A DNA stretch of 50,098 nucleotides from DATLFS01 sp035540935 (GTDB taxonomy: Bacteria > Actinomycetota > CADDZG01 > WHSQ01), in the NCBI GenBank assembly GCA_035540935.1, contig DATLFS010000038.1, positions 1 through 50,098 of the forward strand, given 5' to 3'. Below are positions 41,061 to 50,098 of the stretch, piece after piece. Numbering within the stretch: the stretch's first letter is position 1; every line of letters begins with the position of its first letter. Position numbers and translations under genes: made by a program. The notes under the pieces were generated by a model. That model worked only from the letters and a program-made list of their open reading frames with translations, had not been told where the DNA came from and did no database searches.

Positions 41061-42002
41061 GTGTACGAGCGGGTCTCGTCGAACGTCCGAAAGTCGTATC
41101 TGTTGATCGCGTCCTTTGCGGTCTTCGTGATCGCGGTCGGATGGGCGTTCGGCCACCTGACGGGCGTGGGCCACTGGGGCCTCGTGGTTGCCGTGGTGCT
41201 CTCGCTGCTGATGACCTGGGGGTCGTACTTCAACTCGGACAAGATCGCCCTGGCCATGAGCCGCGCCCGTCCGGCCGACGAGAGGGAGCACGCGCAGCTT
41301 CACAACCTCGTCGAAGGTCTGGCGATCGCGGCGGGGATGCCGAAGCCGCGCGTCTATGTGGTGGAAGACGGCGCGCCGAACGCGTTCGCCACGGGTCGGA
41401 ATCCGGACCGCGGCGCGATCGCGGTGACGACCGGCTTGATCGCCAAGATGAACCGCGACGAGCTCGAAGGCGTGATCGCGCACGAGCTGAGCCACATCAA
41501 GAACCGCGACACGCTCGTCATGACCCTCACGGTGACGCTCGTAGGCGTCGTCGTTCTGCTGGCCGACTGGATGATCCGAGCTTTGTGGTGGGGCAGCGGG
41601 ACGCTTGGGGGGAAGCGCGGGAGCGGCGCGCGCGGCCTCGTCGCGCTCCTGGGCGCCATACTTCTCTTGCTCGCTCCGCTGTTCGCGCAGGTCATCCAAC
41701 TCGCGATCTCGCGGCGGCGCGAGTACCTCGCCGACGCCGATGCCGTGCTCCTCACGCGTTATCCCGACGGGCTGATCCGAGCTCTCGAGAAGCTGCGCGA
41801 TGATCGCACCGCCGTCCGCTCCGCCAGCCGCGCCACGGCCCATCTGTGGATCGAGTCGCCGCTCTCCGCGGAGCGTGCGCCCGGAGAGGCCGGCGCCACG
41901 ACGCCGGGAGCCTGGCTCAACCGCCTGTTCGAGACGCACCCCCCGCTCGAGAGCCGCATCGCCGCGCTGAGACAGAGCGCGTTGGGGGCCGCCACCGGCT
42001 GA
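41061..42002 (+). CDS. htpX: HtpX-like M48 family membrane zinc metalloprotease
   Basis: 313 residues with two N-terminal membrane segments (about 12-30, 38-56), the zinc motif HELSH at 141-145 and two further segments around 155-172 and 190-212. RRREYLADADAVLLTRYPDGLI provides the third ligand and the C-terminal THPPLESRIAAL is typical of the family. HtpX-type proteases degrade misfolded membrane proteins. GTG start at 41061, downstream of lemA and probably co-transcribed. Confidence 0.85.
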   Translation: MYERVSSNVRKSYLLIASFAVFVIAVGWAFGHLTGVGHWGLVVAVVLSLLMTWGSYFNSDKIALAMSRARPADEREHAQLHNLVEGLAIAAGMPKPRVYVVEDGAPNAFATGRNPDRGAIAVTTGLIAKMNRDELEGVIAHELSHIKNRDTLVMTLTVTLVGVVVLLADWMIRALWWGSGTLGGKRGSGARGLVALLGAILLLLAPLFAQVIQLAISRRREYLADADAVLLTRYPDGLIRALEKLRDDRTAVRSASRATAHLWIESPLSAERAPGEAGATTPGAWLNRLFETHPPLESRIAALRQSALGAATG

Positions 42003-42005
42003 CGG

Positions 42006-43304
42006 CTAGCCGGAAGATGTGGGCGACGGCGTTTTCTCCTCTGCGCCCGGAGCGGCGTCACCTGGATCGACGAGGTTGGCCGCGGCCGGCAAGTGTCTCT
42101 CGAGGCGGAGCCCGGCCCGCGCCGCGAGAAGGCACACCACGACGAGGCCCGCGAAGAGATGGTCGCCCAGGCCGCGTTCGAGTGCGACACCTGCAACGGC
42201 GGGACCGATGATGTGTCCCGCCGACCACGACATGGAGTAGAGGGCGTTGTACCGCCCGCGCAGGTGATCGGGAGCAAGGTCGTTCACGATCGCCGGCAGC
42301 GTCGGCGACATGAACGTCTCGCCGAGCGCGAAGAAGGCCATCGCCACCATGAAGCCGACGGCCGGCAGGAGCGCTCCGCCCGCGTTACCTGCGCCCAGCG
42401 TGACGAGCCAGGCGACCGCCCAGAGACCGCCCATCACGGCAAGGGCGCGCGACCGGCGGCGGCCGGCCAGCTTCTTGAGGACGATGAGCTGGCCGACGAC
42501 GATCACGGCGGTGTTCACCGCGAAGGTGATGCCGAGCATCCGGGTGGATATCCCGCCCTCCGCGGTGGCATAAGCGGGGAAACCGCTTTCGAGCTGCGAG
42601 TAGCCGACCGCGACGAGCAGGATCCCGAGGGCGCAGATCCTCAGGAACAGCCGGTCGCGGAGGACCTCTCCGTAACCGCCGGGGCCAAGGTCCACATCGT
42701 TCTCCGGCTCGTGCCTCGCACCCACGTCCTTCAGCAGGAACAGAACCGTTGCGAAGCCGAGGAAGGTCAATGCGTCGAAGACGTAGAGGAGCTCGAAGGT
42801 GAAGGCGCGATCCACATCCGCGACCAAACCGCCGGTTATCCCGCCGACCCCGATCCCGGCGTTGAGCGTCATGTAGTGGACGGAGAAAACCGAAGACCGC
42901 TGCTTCGCCGGCACCATCGAGCTCAACAGCGAATGCGACGCCGGCCACAGGATCATCAGCCCCGCGCCGAAAAGTGCGGATGCCGCGAACGCCTGCCACG
43001 TCGAGCCGATCGCCGCGATCGCGATCGCGCCGAGAGCGCATAGCACCTGGCTCAGGATCAGGCCGCGCCTCGACCCGACGCGGTCGACGATCCACCCCGC
43101 TCCCGGACCCCCGGCCAGCCCGACCACCGCCATCGTGGAGACCACCAGCCCGGCGGTGTCTACGGAGAAGCCCCGCACGTCGCGCAGATAGACGACCAGG
43201 AAAGGCAGCACCAACCCGCTGCCGAACGCGCTGAAGGCGTCGCCGGCGAGCACGATCCACGCTCGCCGCGGGAGGTTCGGGATGAAGGTCGAGATCGGGG
43301 TCAT
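42006..43304 (-). CDS. Major facilitator superfamily transporter
   Basis: 432 residues with twelve hydrophobic segments and a central cytoplasmic loop (about residues 195-215, charged). The loop-2/3 signature GAGWIVDRVGSRRGL and the family-type ETFMSPTLPAIVNDLAP and LRGRYNALYSMSW segments point to the drug-efflux-like (DHA1) group. Substrate unknown; the C-terminal tail is polar and Pro/Ser-rich. GGAGAG precedes the ATG. Convergent with htpX (three-base gap) and 78 bases downstream of the chaperone operon on the same strand. Confidence 0.88.
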   Translation of the reverse strand: MTPISTFIPNLPRRAWIVLAGDAFSAFGSGLVLPFLVVYLRDVRGFSVDTAGLVVSTMAVVGLAGGPGAGWIVDRVGSRRGLILSQVLCALGAIAIAAIGSTWQAFAASALFGAGLMILWPASHSLLSSMVPAKQRSSVFSVHYMTLNAGIGVGGITGGLVADVDRAFTFELLYVFDALTFLGFATVLFLLKDVGARHEPENDVDLGPGGYGEVLRDRLFLRICALGILLVAVGYSQLESGFPAYATAEGGISTRMLGITFAVNTAVIVVGQLIVLKKLAGRRRSRALAVMGGLWAVAWLVTLGAGNAGGALLPAVGFMVAMAFFALGETFMSPTLPAIVNDLAPDHLRGRYNALYSMSWSAGHIIGPAVAGVALERGLGDHLFAGLVVVCLLAARAGLRLERHLPAAANLVDPGDAAPGAEEKTPSPTSSG

Positions 43305-43382
43305 GGCTCTCCAGCCGCCGGTGGGCGATCTTGCATCGAAGCTCCCGGCGGCGGCTTCATCAAGGGAAGAACGATGTCGTTC

Positions 43383-44018
43383 TCACGACAAGTCGTGCAG
43401 CCAACCCGCCGTCACCTCCACGACCTCGTTCCACGCCGCATACGTGTCGCGTCCGGATGACTTGCGGACGCGGAAGGAGTGGTCGCCGTCCTCGATCACG
43501 CGGATCGTTGTCGGCGCCACGAAGCGCTCCTTCACCCGATCGAGGGTTTCGAGGGGGCAGAACGGATCGCGCGTGCCTTCGACGAAGAGCATGGGAACGC
43601 GTATCTCGCGCAGGTGTGCATCGCGGAGCCGCTCCGGCTTGCCGGGCGGATGAAGCGGATAGCCGAGAAAGACGAGGCCGTCGCAGGGGCTGCCGCCCGC
43701 CGCGACCTGCGACGCGATGCGCCCACCCATCGACTTGCCGCCGAGGACGAGCGGTCCATCTCCGGCGACCGCATCGGCGACCGCGCGGAAGCAAGCTTCG
43801 AGTGTCTCCGCCCGGTCCGGTGCCTTGCGGCCCGCCTGCATGTACGGGAAGTTGAAGCGCACGACGCGGTGACCGCGCCGCGCGAGGCCCTGCGCCACGT
43901 GCTCCATGAAAGGGTGGTCCATCGCGGCGCCCGCACCGTGACCCAAGACAAGGGTCACGCCGTCGCTCCCATCGCCGTCGACGAGCGTCGATACGTTGCC
44001 GGCAGAACTCTCGATCAC
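43383..44018 (-). CDS. Alpha/beta hydrolase of the dienelactone hydrolase/KANL3-TEX30 type in the chaperone operon
   Basis: 211 residues, alpha/beta-hydrolase fold: LGHGAGAAMDHPFM at the oxyanion hole, nucleophile Ser in GGKSMGGRIAS, acid Asp in VEGTRDPF and His in EDGDHSFRV. The KSMGG elbow is characteristic of the small TEX30/KANL3-like group. Function unknown. GTG at 44018 overlaps the hspR stop (GTGA), so it should be co-expressed with the heat-shock genes. Confidence 0.86.
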   Translation of the reverse strand: MIESSAGNVSTLVDGDGSDGVTLVLGHGAGAAMDHPFMEHVAQGLARRGHRVVRFNFPYMQAGRKAPDRAETLEACFRAVADAVAGDGPLVLGGKSMGGRIASQVAAGGSPCDGLVFLGYPLHPPGKPERLRDAHLREIRVPMLFVEGTRDPFCPLETLDRVKERFVAPTTIRVIEDGDHSFRVRKSSGRDTYAAWNEVVEVTAGWLHDLS

Positions 44019-44464
44019 GAAACGGGTGGCACCGCGAACGTCCGTCGCGCGGCGGCGCGCTCCACAACTTCGGACTTGAGGGCGCGCCGCACCCGCCGCA
44101 CGTCCTTGAGGGGGACGAGGGCCGTGTGGTTCGGCGCGTCGAGCAGCTCCGTCAGCTGCGCGAGCGTCTCCTCCAGCTCCCGCACGAGTCGCTCGTTGCG
44201 AGCCTCGAGCCGCTCGAGCTTGCGCTCGAGCTCGAGGATGCGCGTGACGCCGGCGAGGTTCACGCCTTCATTGGTGAGGTCCTGGATGCGCCGGAGCAAC
44301 TCGATGTCACGTTCGGAGTAACGGCGCGTGTTCCCCTCGGTTCGCTGCGGCCGCAGAAGGCCCTTGCGCTCGTATACGCGCAAGGTCTGGGGGTGAACGC
44401 CCGCGAGCTCGGCGGCCACGGAGATGATGTAGATGGCTTGTTCGGGATCGTTCCTGTGGGCCAT
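44015..44464 (-). CDS. hspR: Heat-shock repressor HspR (MerR family)
   Basis: Negative regulator of the dnaK operon in actinomycetes; binds HAIR operators with DnaK as co-repressor in Streptomyces. 149 residues: a MerR-type winged helix (IYIISVAAELAGVHPQTLRVYERKGL, in parts; RRYSERDIELLRRIQDL) and a coiled-coil dimerisation helix around ILELERKLERLEARNERL. ATG at 44464 follows GAGGAGGAG; an in-frame start at 44479 is less likely. Fourth gene of dnaK-grpE-dnaJ-hspR. Confidence 0.92.
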   Translation of the reverse strand: MAHRNDPEQAIYIISVAAELAGVHPQTLRVYERKGLLRPQRTEGNTRRYSERDIELLRRIQDLTNEGVNLAGVTRILELERKLERLEARNERLVRELEETLAQLTELLDAPNHTALVPLKDVRRVRRALKSEVVERAAARRTFAVPPVS

Positions 44465-44475
44465 CACTCTCCTCC

Positions 44476-45390
44476 TCACGACGCTTCCTTGCGACCGATG
44501 AGATGCTCCAGGTGGCGCCTCGGGTGCGCGTTGTGGACGCGGGCGAACTCCTCGAGCAGCTCCTTCTCCTTGCGCGAGAGCTTCTGCGGAACCTCCACCT
44601 CGACGACCACCAGCAGGTCGCCGGCCCTGCCCTTGTACGGCGCGCCCTTCCCTTTGACGCGCAGGGTCTTGCCGGCGCGGGTGCCGGGCGGGATCTTCAC
44701 CGTGACGCTCCCGTCGAGCGTCGGAACCGGTACCTTCGCGCCCAGCGCCGCCTCCGTGAAGGTGACGGGCAGGTGGACGATCAGGTCGCCTTTCTTGCCG
44801 GCGGAGAAGATCGGATGGGGCTCGACGTGAACGCGCACGTAGAGGTCGCCTGCGGCCGCGCCGCTCGGGCCCGGTCCGCCGCGGCCCGCAACCCGTATAC
44901 GGCCTCCGTCAGAGACACCGGGCGGGATCCTCACCTTCGTTCCGTCGCCCAGCTCGACCGTCGTCCCGCGGACGGCCTCCTCGAAAGTCAGATGGACCTC
45001 GGTCTCGCGGTCCTGCCCGCGGCGCGGGCGCCTCGAGAACCCGAAGGCCTCCTCGAAGAGATCGCCGATCCCTCCGTCGCCGAACAGGTCGCCGATGTCG
45101 CCCACGGTGACCCGCGTCCCGCCGTTGCCGAAGCCGAAGGGGACGCCACCCTGCGCGGCATAACGACGGAACTCGTCGTACTCACGCCTCTTCTCGTCGT
45201 TCGAGAGGATCGCGTGCGCCTCGGATATCTCCTTGAACCTCTGCTCCGCCGTCTTGTCGCCCTTGTTCGCGTCGGGGTGGTGCTTCTGCGCGAGCTTCCG
45301 ATAGGCGCGCTTGATCTCGTCCTTGGAAGCGCCCTCGGCGACACCGAGGATCTCGTAGTAGTTCTTGTCGAGCCAGTCGCGCTGCGCCAT
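44476..45390 (-). CDS. dnaJ: DnaJ-type co-chaperone without zinc finger
   Basis: Stimulates DnaK ATPase and delivers clients. 304 residues: J-domain with HPD at 38-40 (QKHHPDANKGD), a Gly/Phe-rich linker (GGVPFGFGNGG, LFGDGGIGDLFEEAFGFS) and two C-terminal beta domains ending in a dimerisation region. The four CxxCxGxG zinc-finger repeats of classic DnaJ are absent, as in the CbpA/DnaJ1-like proteins linked to hspR in actinomycetes. Five bases after grpE. Confidence 0.93.
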   Translation of the reverse strand: MAQRDWLDKNYYEILGVAEGASKDEIKRAYRKLAQKHHPDANKGDKTAEQRFKEISEAHAILSNDEKRREYDEFRRYAAQGGVPFGFGNGGTRVTVGDIGDLFGDGGIGDLFEEAFGFSRRPRRGQDRETEVHLTFEEAVRGTTVELGDGTKVRIPPGVSDGGRIRVAGRGGPGPSGAAAGDLYVRVHVEPHPIFSAGKKGDLIVHLPVTFTEAALGAKVPVPTLDGSVTVKIPPGTRAGKTLRVKGKGAPYKGRAGDLLVVVEVEVPQKLSRKEKELLEEFARVHNAHPRRHLEHLIGRKEAS

Positions 45391-45395
45391 CGGGA

Positions 45396-45961
45396 TCAGC
45401 CTCCGTCCTGCTCGGCGGCCTCCGATGCAGACGGCTCGGCGGGACGCGCCACGGCGACGAGCGCCGGGCGGAGGAGCTTGTCGCGGAAGAGGTAGCCGGC
45501 CCGGTGGACCGCCGACACCGTCGGTTCCTCCACCTGCTCGTCCTCGTGCGACTCGACCGCTTCATGCTGGTGTGGATCGAAGGGCTCGCCCTTCGGCTCG
45601 AGACGCGTTACGCCCTCGCCGCTGAGCACGTCCATCAACTCCCGATGAAGGAGCTGGAAGCCCGGCGACGCTTCACCGTGCGCGGCGGCGCGGTCGAAGT
45701 TGTCGAGCACCGGAAGCAACCTCTCGATGAAGCCGCGCGCGGCCCGCGCGTTCACCTCGGCCTGTTCGCGCATGACTCGCTTGCGGAAGTTGTCGAAGTC
45801 GGCGCGGGCTCGCAGGAGATCGGCCTCGCGCTCGCGCGCGATCCGCTCCCAGTCGGTGGCGCCGGTCTCGTTCTCGACCGCCCCTTCCTCCACGATCAGC
45901 TCCGGCTCGAGCGTCTCCACTTCGTCGGCGACCGTCGCTCGTGCCTCCTCCCGCTCAGTCA

Positions 45962-45962
<1 letters not shown>
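45396..45962 (-). CDS. grpE: Nucleotide exchange factor GrpE
   Basis: Releases ADP from DnaK. 188 residues: an acidic disordered N-terminus (1-35), a long coiled coil (ARADFDNFRKRVMREQAEV) and the C-terminal beta wing with EGVTRLEPKGEPFDPHQHEAV and AGYLFRDKLLRPALVAV, the conserved GrpE signature. ATG at 45962 overlaps the dnaK stop by one base (TGATG). Confidence 0.96.
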
Positions 45963-47788
<1,826 letters not shown>

Positions 47789-47823
47789 GTCGCTCCTCCG
47801 TTCAGTCCTTGGTCGAGCTATTG

Positions 47824-47869
47824 AAGTTGAGTCTTCCCAATGCTTGCAAGTTGAGTGCCTCGTTGTCAA
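47824..47869 (-). promoter_or_regulatory. dnaK promoter region with paired ACTCAACTT repeats
   Basis: On the minus strand TTGACA (47869-47864) may be a -35 box. ACTCAACTT occurs twice, at 47856-47848 and 47832-47824, 24 bases apart in direct orientation. Each resembles a half-site of the HspR operator HAIR (CTTGAGT-N7-ACTCAAG). The sites sit across and just after the expected promoter, which fits repression by the HspR encoded in the same operon. Confidence 0.5.
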
Positions 47870-47994
47870 CCTGCGGATCGCCCGGCGCATTCCCCGGACT
47901 CAGGTGCGCCGGGGCGGCAGGCAGTAGGCTGCGCCCTATACTCCTGCGACCGCGTTCCTAGACCGCTCAGTCAAGAACCGAGGAGGCCGGAGAC

Positions 47995-50098
47995 GTGCTC
48001 GGAAAGCTCCTGATGACGGTCCTGCTGCTCGTGACGCTCGTGGCCTTCTCGCGGAGGGTCAAGGACCTCGTCGGCTACCTCCGCCTCGGCGCGCCGGACG
48101 ACCGCCTGCCCAAGGACTGGAAGCGGAAGATCAAGGACCAGATCGTGGTCGTCTTCGGGCAGAGGAAGCTCCTCCAGTGGACCGTCCCCGGGGTGATGCA
48201 CTTCTTCATCTTCTGGGGCTTCGTGATCCTGTTCACCACGATCGTCGAGGGCTTCGGCGCGATCTACCAGGAGGGCTTCCACATCCCGCTGATCGGGCGC
48301 TGGGGTCCCCTCGGGGCGCTCCAGGACTTCTTCATCTTCGCCGTGCTGGCGGGGATCGCCGCCGCCCTCTACATCCGCCGGGTGCAGCGGCCGGGCCGGT
48401 TCCGCGGGTCGCACGAGAAGGACGCCGAGTACATCCTCTACGCGATCACGGCGATCATGCTGACGATCCTCTTCACCCGCGGCGGCGAGATCGCGACCGG
48501 CCACTTCCCCTACGACACGCGCTGGACGCCCCTGAGCAACCTGGCGGCGCAGGCGTACGCGCCGTTCTCCGCGACCGTGCAGCAGGCGGGGCGCGACATC
48601 TTCCTGTGGTGGCACTCGCTGATCATCCTCGCCTTCCTCGTCTACATCACTTACTCGAAGCACCTCCACATCGTCACGAGCGGGTTCAACGTGCTGTTCA
48701 CCTCCGAGCGCCCGAAGGGAGCGCTCAAGCCGATGCATCTCAACATCGAGGAGATGAGCGAGGACGACACCTTCGGCGCGCGCGTCGTCACCGATCTCAC
48801 CTGGAAGCAGATGCTCGACGGCATGACGTGCACGGAGTGCGGCCGATGCCAGTCGCAGTGTCCCGCGTGGAACACCGGTAAGCCGCTGAGCCCGAAGCTC
48901 TTGATCATGGATCTGAGGGACCAACTGTTCGAGGTCGGCCCGACGCTTCTCATGGCGAAGCAGGAGGGCGAGGAGGCGTACGCGAAGGCGCTCGAGCAGT
49001 TGGCGCCGCTGAACCCGGACGTGGTCGAGGACGAGGTCGTGTGGGATTGCACCACCTGCGGCGCGTGCGTTCAGGCATGTCCGGTGAACATCGAGCACAT
49101 CGACTCGATCATCGACATGCGGCGCAACCTCGTCATGACAGAGTCGCGCTTCCCGCGCGAGATGCAAGGCGCGTTGCAGAACATGGAGACGACCGGCAAC
49201 CCGTGGGGGGCGGCCCCGCAGACCCGCACCGAGTGGGAGAAGGGGTCGAGCAAGCAGCAGCCGCTCAAGATCCCTCACGTCTCGGAGAACCCGGACGCGG
49301 AGGTCCTGTTGTGGGTCGGCTGCGCCGGAGCCTTCGACGACCGCAACAAGAAGGTCATGTACGACCTCGCGCGCCTGTTGCAGATCGCCGGCGTCGACTT
49401 CGCCACACTGAAGGACGAGGAAGCTTGCACGGGAGATCCGGCGCGCCGGATGGGCGCCGAGTACATCTATCAGATGCTCGCCGAGCAGAACATCGAGACG
49501 CTCAAGAACTACAAGGTCAAGACGATCCTCACCGCGTGCCCCCACTGCTTCAACACGCTCTTCAACGAGTACCCGCAGTTCGGCGGCATGTTCGACGTCG
49601 TCCACCACACGGAGTATCTGGCGAAGCTGGTGAAGGACGGGCGCCTGGCGCCGCAGTCCAACGTCGCGGAGACCGTCACGTACCACGACCCCTGCTACAA
49701 CGCGCGCCACAACGACGTCTGGCAGGGCGCGCGCGACGTCATCGAATCGATGCCCGGCACCGAATATCAGGAGATGCATCGCTGCGGCCACGGCACCTTC
49801 TGCTGCGGCGCGGGCGGCGGTCGCATGTGGATGGAAGAGCGGATGGGCAAGAAGATGAACATGGAGCGTACCGACGAAGCGCTCGCCACCGCGAGCGACA
49901 CGCTCGCGGTCGGTTGTCCCTTCTGCAACATCATGCTCTCCGACGGCGTCACCGAGCGGAAGAAGGACGACCAGATGAAGGTGCGCGACGTCGCCCAACT
50001 CCTGCTCGAGTCGATCGAGTTCCATCCGGACTCGGCCACCGCGAAAAGCAGCGGGAACGGCGGCTATCCGGCTACCGAGGCGACCGAGGAGATGACGG
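47995..50098 (+). CDS. Membrane-anchored iron-sulfur oxidoreductase, HdrD/GlpC-like (3' truncated)
   Basis: GTG at 47995, eight bases after AGGAGG; open to the window end (701 codons). Five membrane segments with His residues in the first 220 residues resemble the NarI-type cytochrome b subunit. Two [4Fe-4S] motifs follow (CTECGRCQSQCP and CTTCGACVQACP), then two cysteine-rich CCG-type domains (ACPHCFNTLF, HDPCYNARHND, FCCGAGGGRMWME). The layout matches the heterodisulfide-reductase-related proteins of actinomycetes, which probably move electrons between a soluble donor and membrane quinones. Donor unknown. Confidence 0.9.
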   Translation, partial: MLGKLLMTVLLLVTLVAFSRRVKDLVGYLRLGAPDDRLPKDWKRKIKDQIVVVFGQRKLLQWTVPGVMHFFIFWGFVILFTTIVEGFGAIYQEGFHIPLIGRWGPLGALQDFFIFAVLAGIAAALYIRRVQRPGRFRGSHEKDAEYILYAITAIMLTILFTRGGEIATGHFPYDTRWTPLSNLAAQAYAPFSATVQQAGRDIFLWWHSLIILAFLVYITYSKHLHIVTSGFNVLFTSERPKGALKPMHLNIEEMSEDDTFGARVVTDLTWKQMLDGMTCTECGRCQSQCPAWNTGKPLSPKLLIMDLRDQLFEVGPTLLMAKQEGEEAYAKALEQLAPLNPDVVEDEVVWDCTTCGACVQACPVNIEHIDSIIDMRRNLVMTESRFPREMQGALQNMETTGNPWGAAPQTRTEWEKGSSKQQPLKIPHVSENPDAEVLLWVGCAGAFDDRNKKVMYDLARLLQIAGVDFATLKDEEACTGDPARRMGAEYIYQMLAEQNIETLKNYKVKTILTACPHCFNTLFNEYPQFGGMFDVVHHTEYLAKLVKDGRLAPQSNVAETVTYHDPCYNARHNDVWQGARDVIESMPGTEYQEMHRCGHGTFCCGAGGGRMWMEERMGKKMNMERTDEALATASDTLAVGCPFCNIMLSDGVTERKKDDQMKVRDVAQLLLESIEFHPDSATAKSSGNGGYPATEATEEMT

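Noticed and set aside
47971..50025. A 684-codon minus-strand open frame opposite the iron-sulfur oxidoreductase
   Set aside because: The plus strand has complete cluster motifs and membrane segments; the minus frame is Arg/Val/Leu/Glu-rich antisense, a common effect of high-GC third positions.

Overview
The window is high-GC, densely coding DNA from an actinomycete-like bacterium. The assignment to Actinomycetota rests on a mycothiol S-conjugate amidase (Mca), a dnaK-grpE-dnaJ-hspR operon with a zinc-finger-less DnaJ, the purS/purQ/small-purL form of FGAM synthase, a class II DAHP synthase, frequent GTG starts, and several start codons exactly six bases behind a TANNNT -10 box (leaderless-type promoters). 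I cannot place it in a class. There is no sign of phage, plasmid, IS, CRISPR, rRNA or tRNA, and no gene-free stretch reaches 300 bases.

Layout: 1-2058 holds the end of a FAD oxidoreductase/Rieske protein, an alpha/beta hydrolase and a divergent HxlR regulator sharing an operator-like palindrome. 2102-19173 is a long minus-strand block. Read in transcription order it holds purB, purC, a repeat-bearing gap, a YIP1-like membrane protein, purS, purQ, purL, purF, a GAF histidine kinase with a receiver-only response regulator, an enoyl-CoA hydratase/isomerase, otsA, nadB, the homogentisate route of tyrosine breakdown (hppD, hmgA, FAH-type hydrolase) and two tiny secreted cysteine-containing proteins. 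19299-20333 is a sigma factor carrying a membrane anchor. 20330-24690 (minus) is dodecin, purA, purD, purE, purK. Most of de novo purine synthesis is therefore here; purM, purN and purH are not.

24835-34857 is mixed: small membrane proteins, a protein with a RanBP2-type zinc finger, a YyaL/SSP411-type thioredoxin-fold protein, ArfB, a GT4 glycosyltransferase, a divergent membrane-bound FtsH-like AAA protease and Mca. 34864-38121 (minus) holds ilvA, nadC, nadA and a small tail ORF; with nadB these give quinolinate/NAD synthesis. 38169-42002 holds class II DAHP synthase, a SelW-like selenoprotein on the opposite strand, LemA and HtpX. 42006-47788 (minus) is an MFS transporter and the dnaK-grpE-dnaJ-hspR-hydrolase operon. 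47995-50098 is the start of a membrane-anchored HdrD/GlpC-like iron-sulfur oxidoreductase, cut by the window end.

The observation I rate highest is at 39500-39745. It is a SelW/Rdx-family gene whose CxxU motif is encoded with an in-frame TGA followed by a perfect 7-bp hairpin at bacterial SECIS distance; a conventional ORF search breaks it in two. Others are two purine genes (purC, purK) that appear to start with CTG inside a CTGA overlap, a 17-bp tandem repeat with inverted partners between purC and the purSQLF cluster, a membrane-tethered sigma factor, a bacterial RanBP2 zinc finger, and strong over-use of the palindrome GGCGCGCC.
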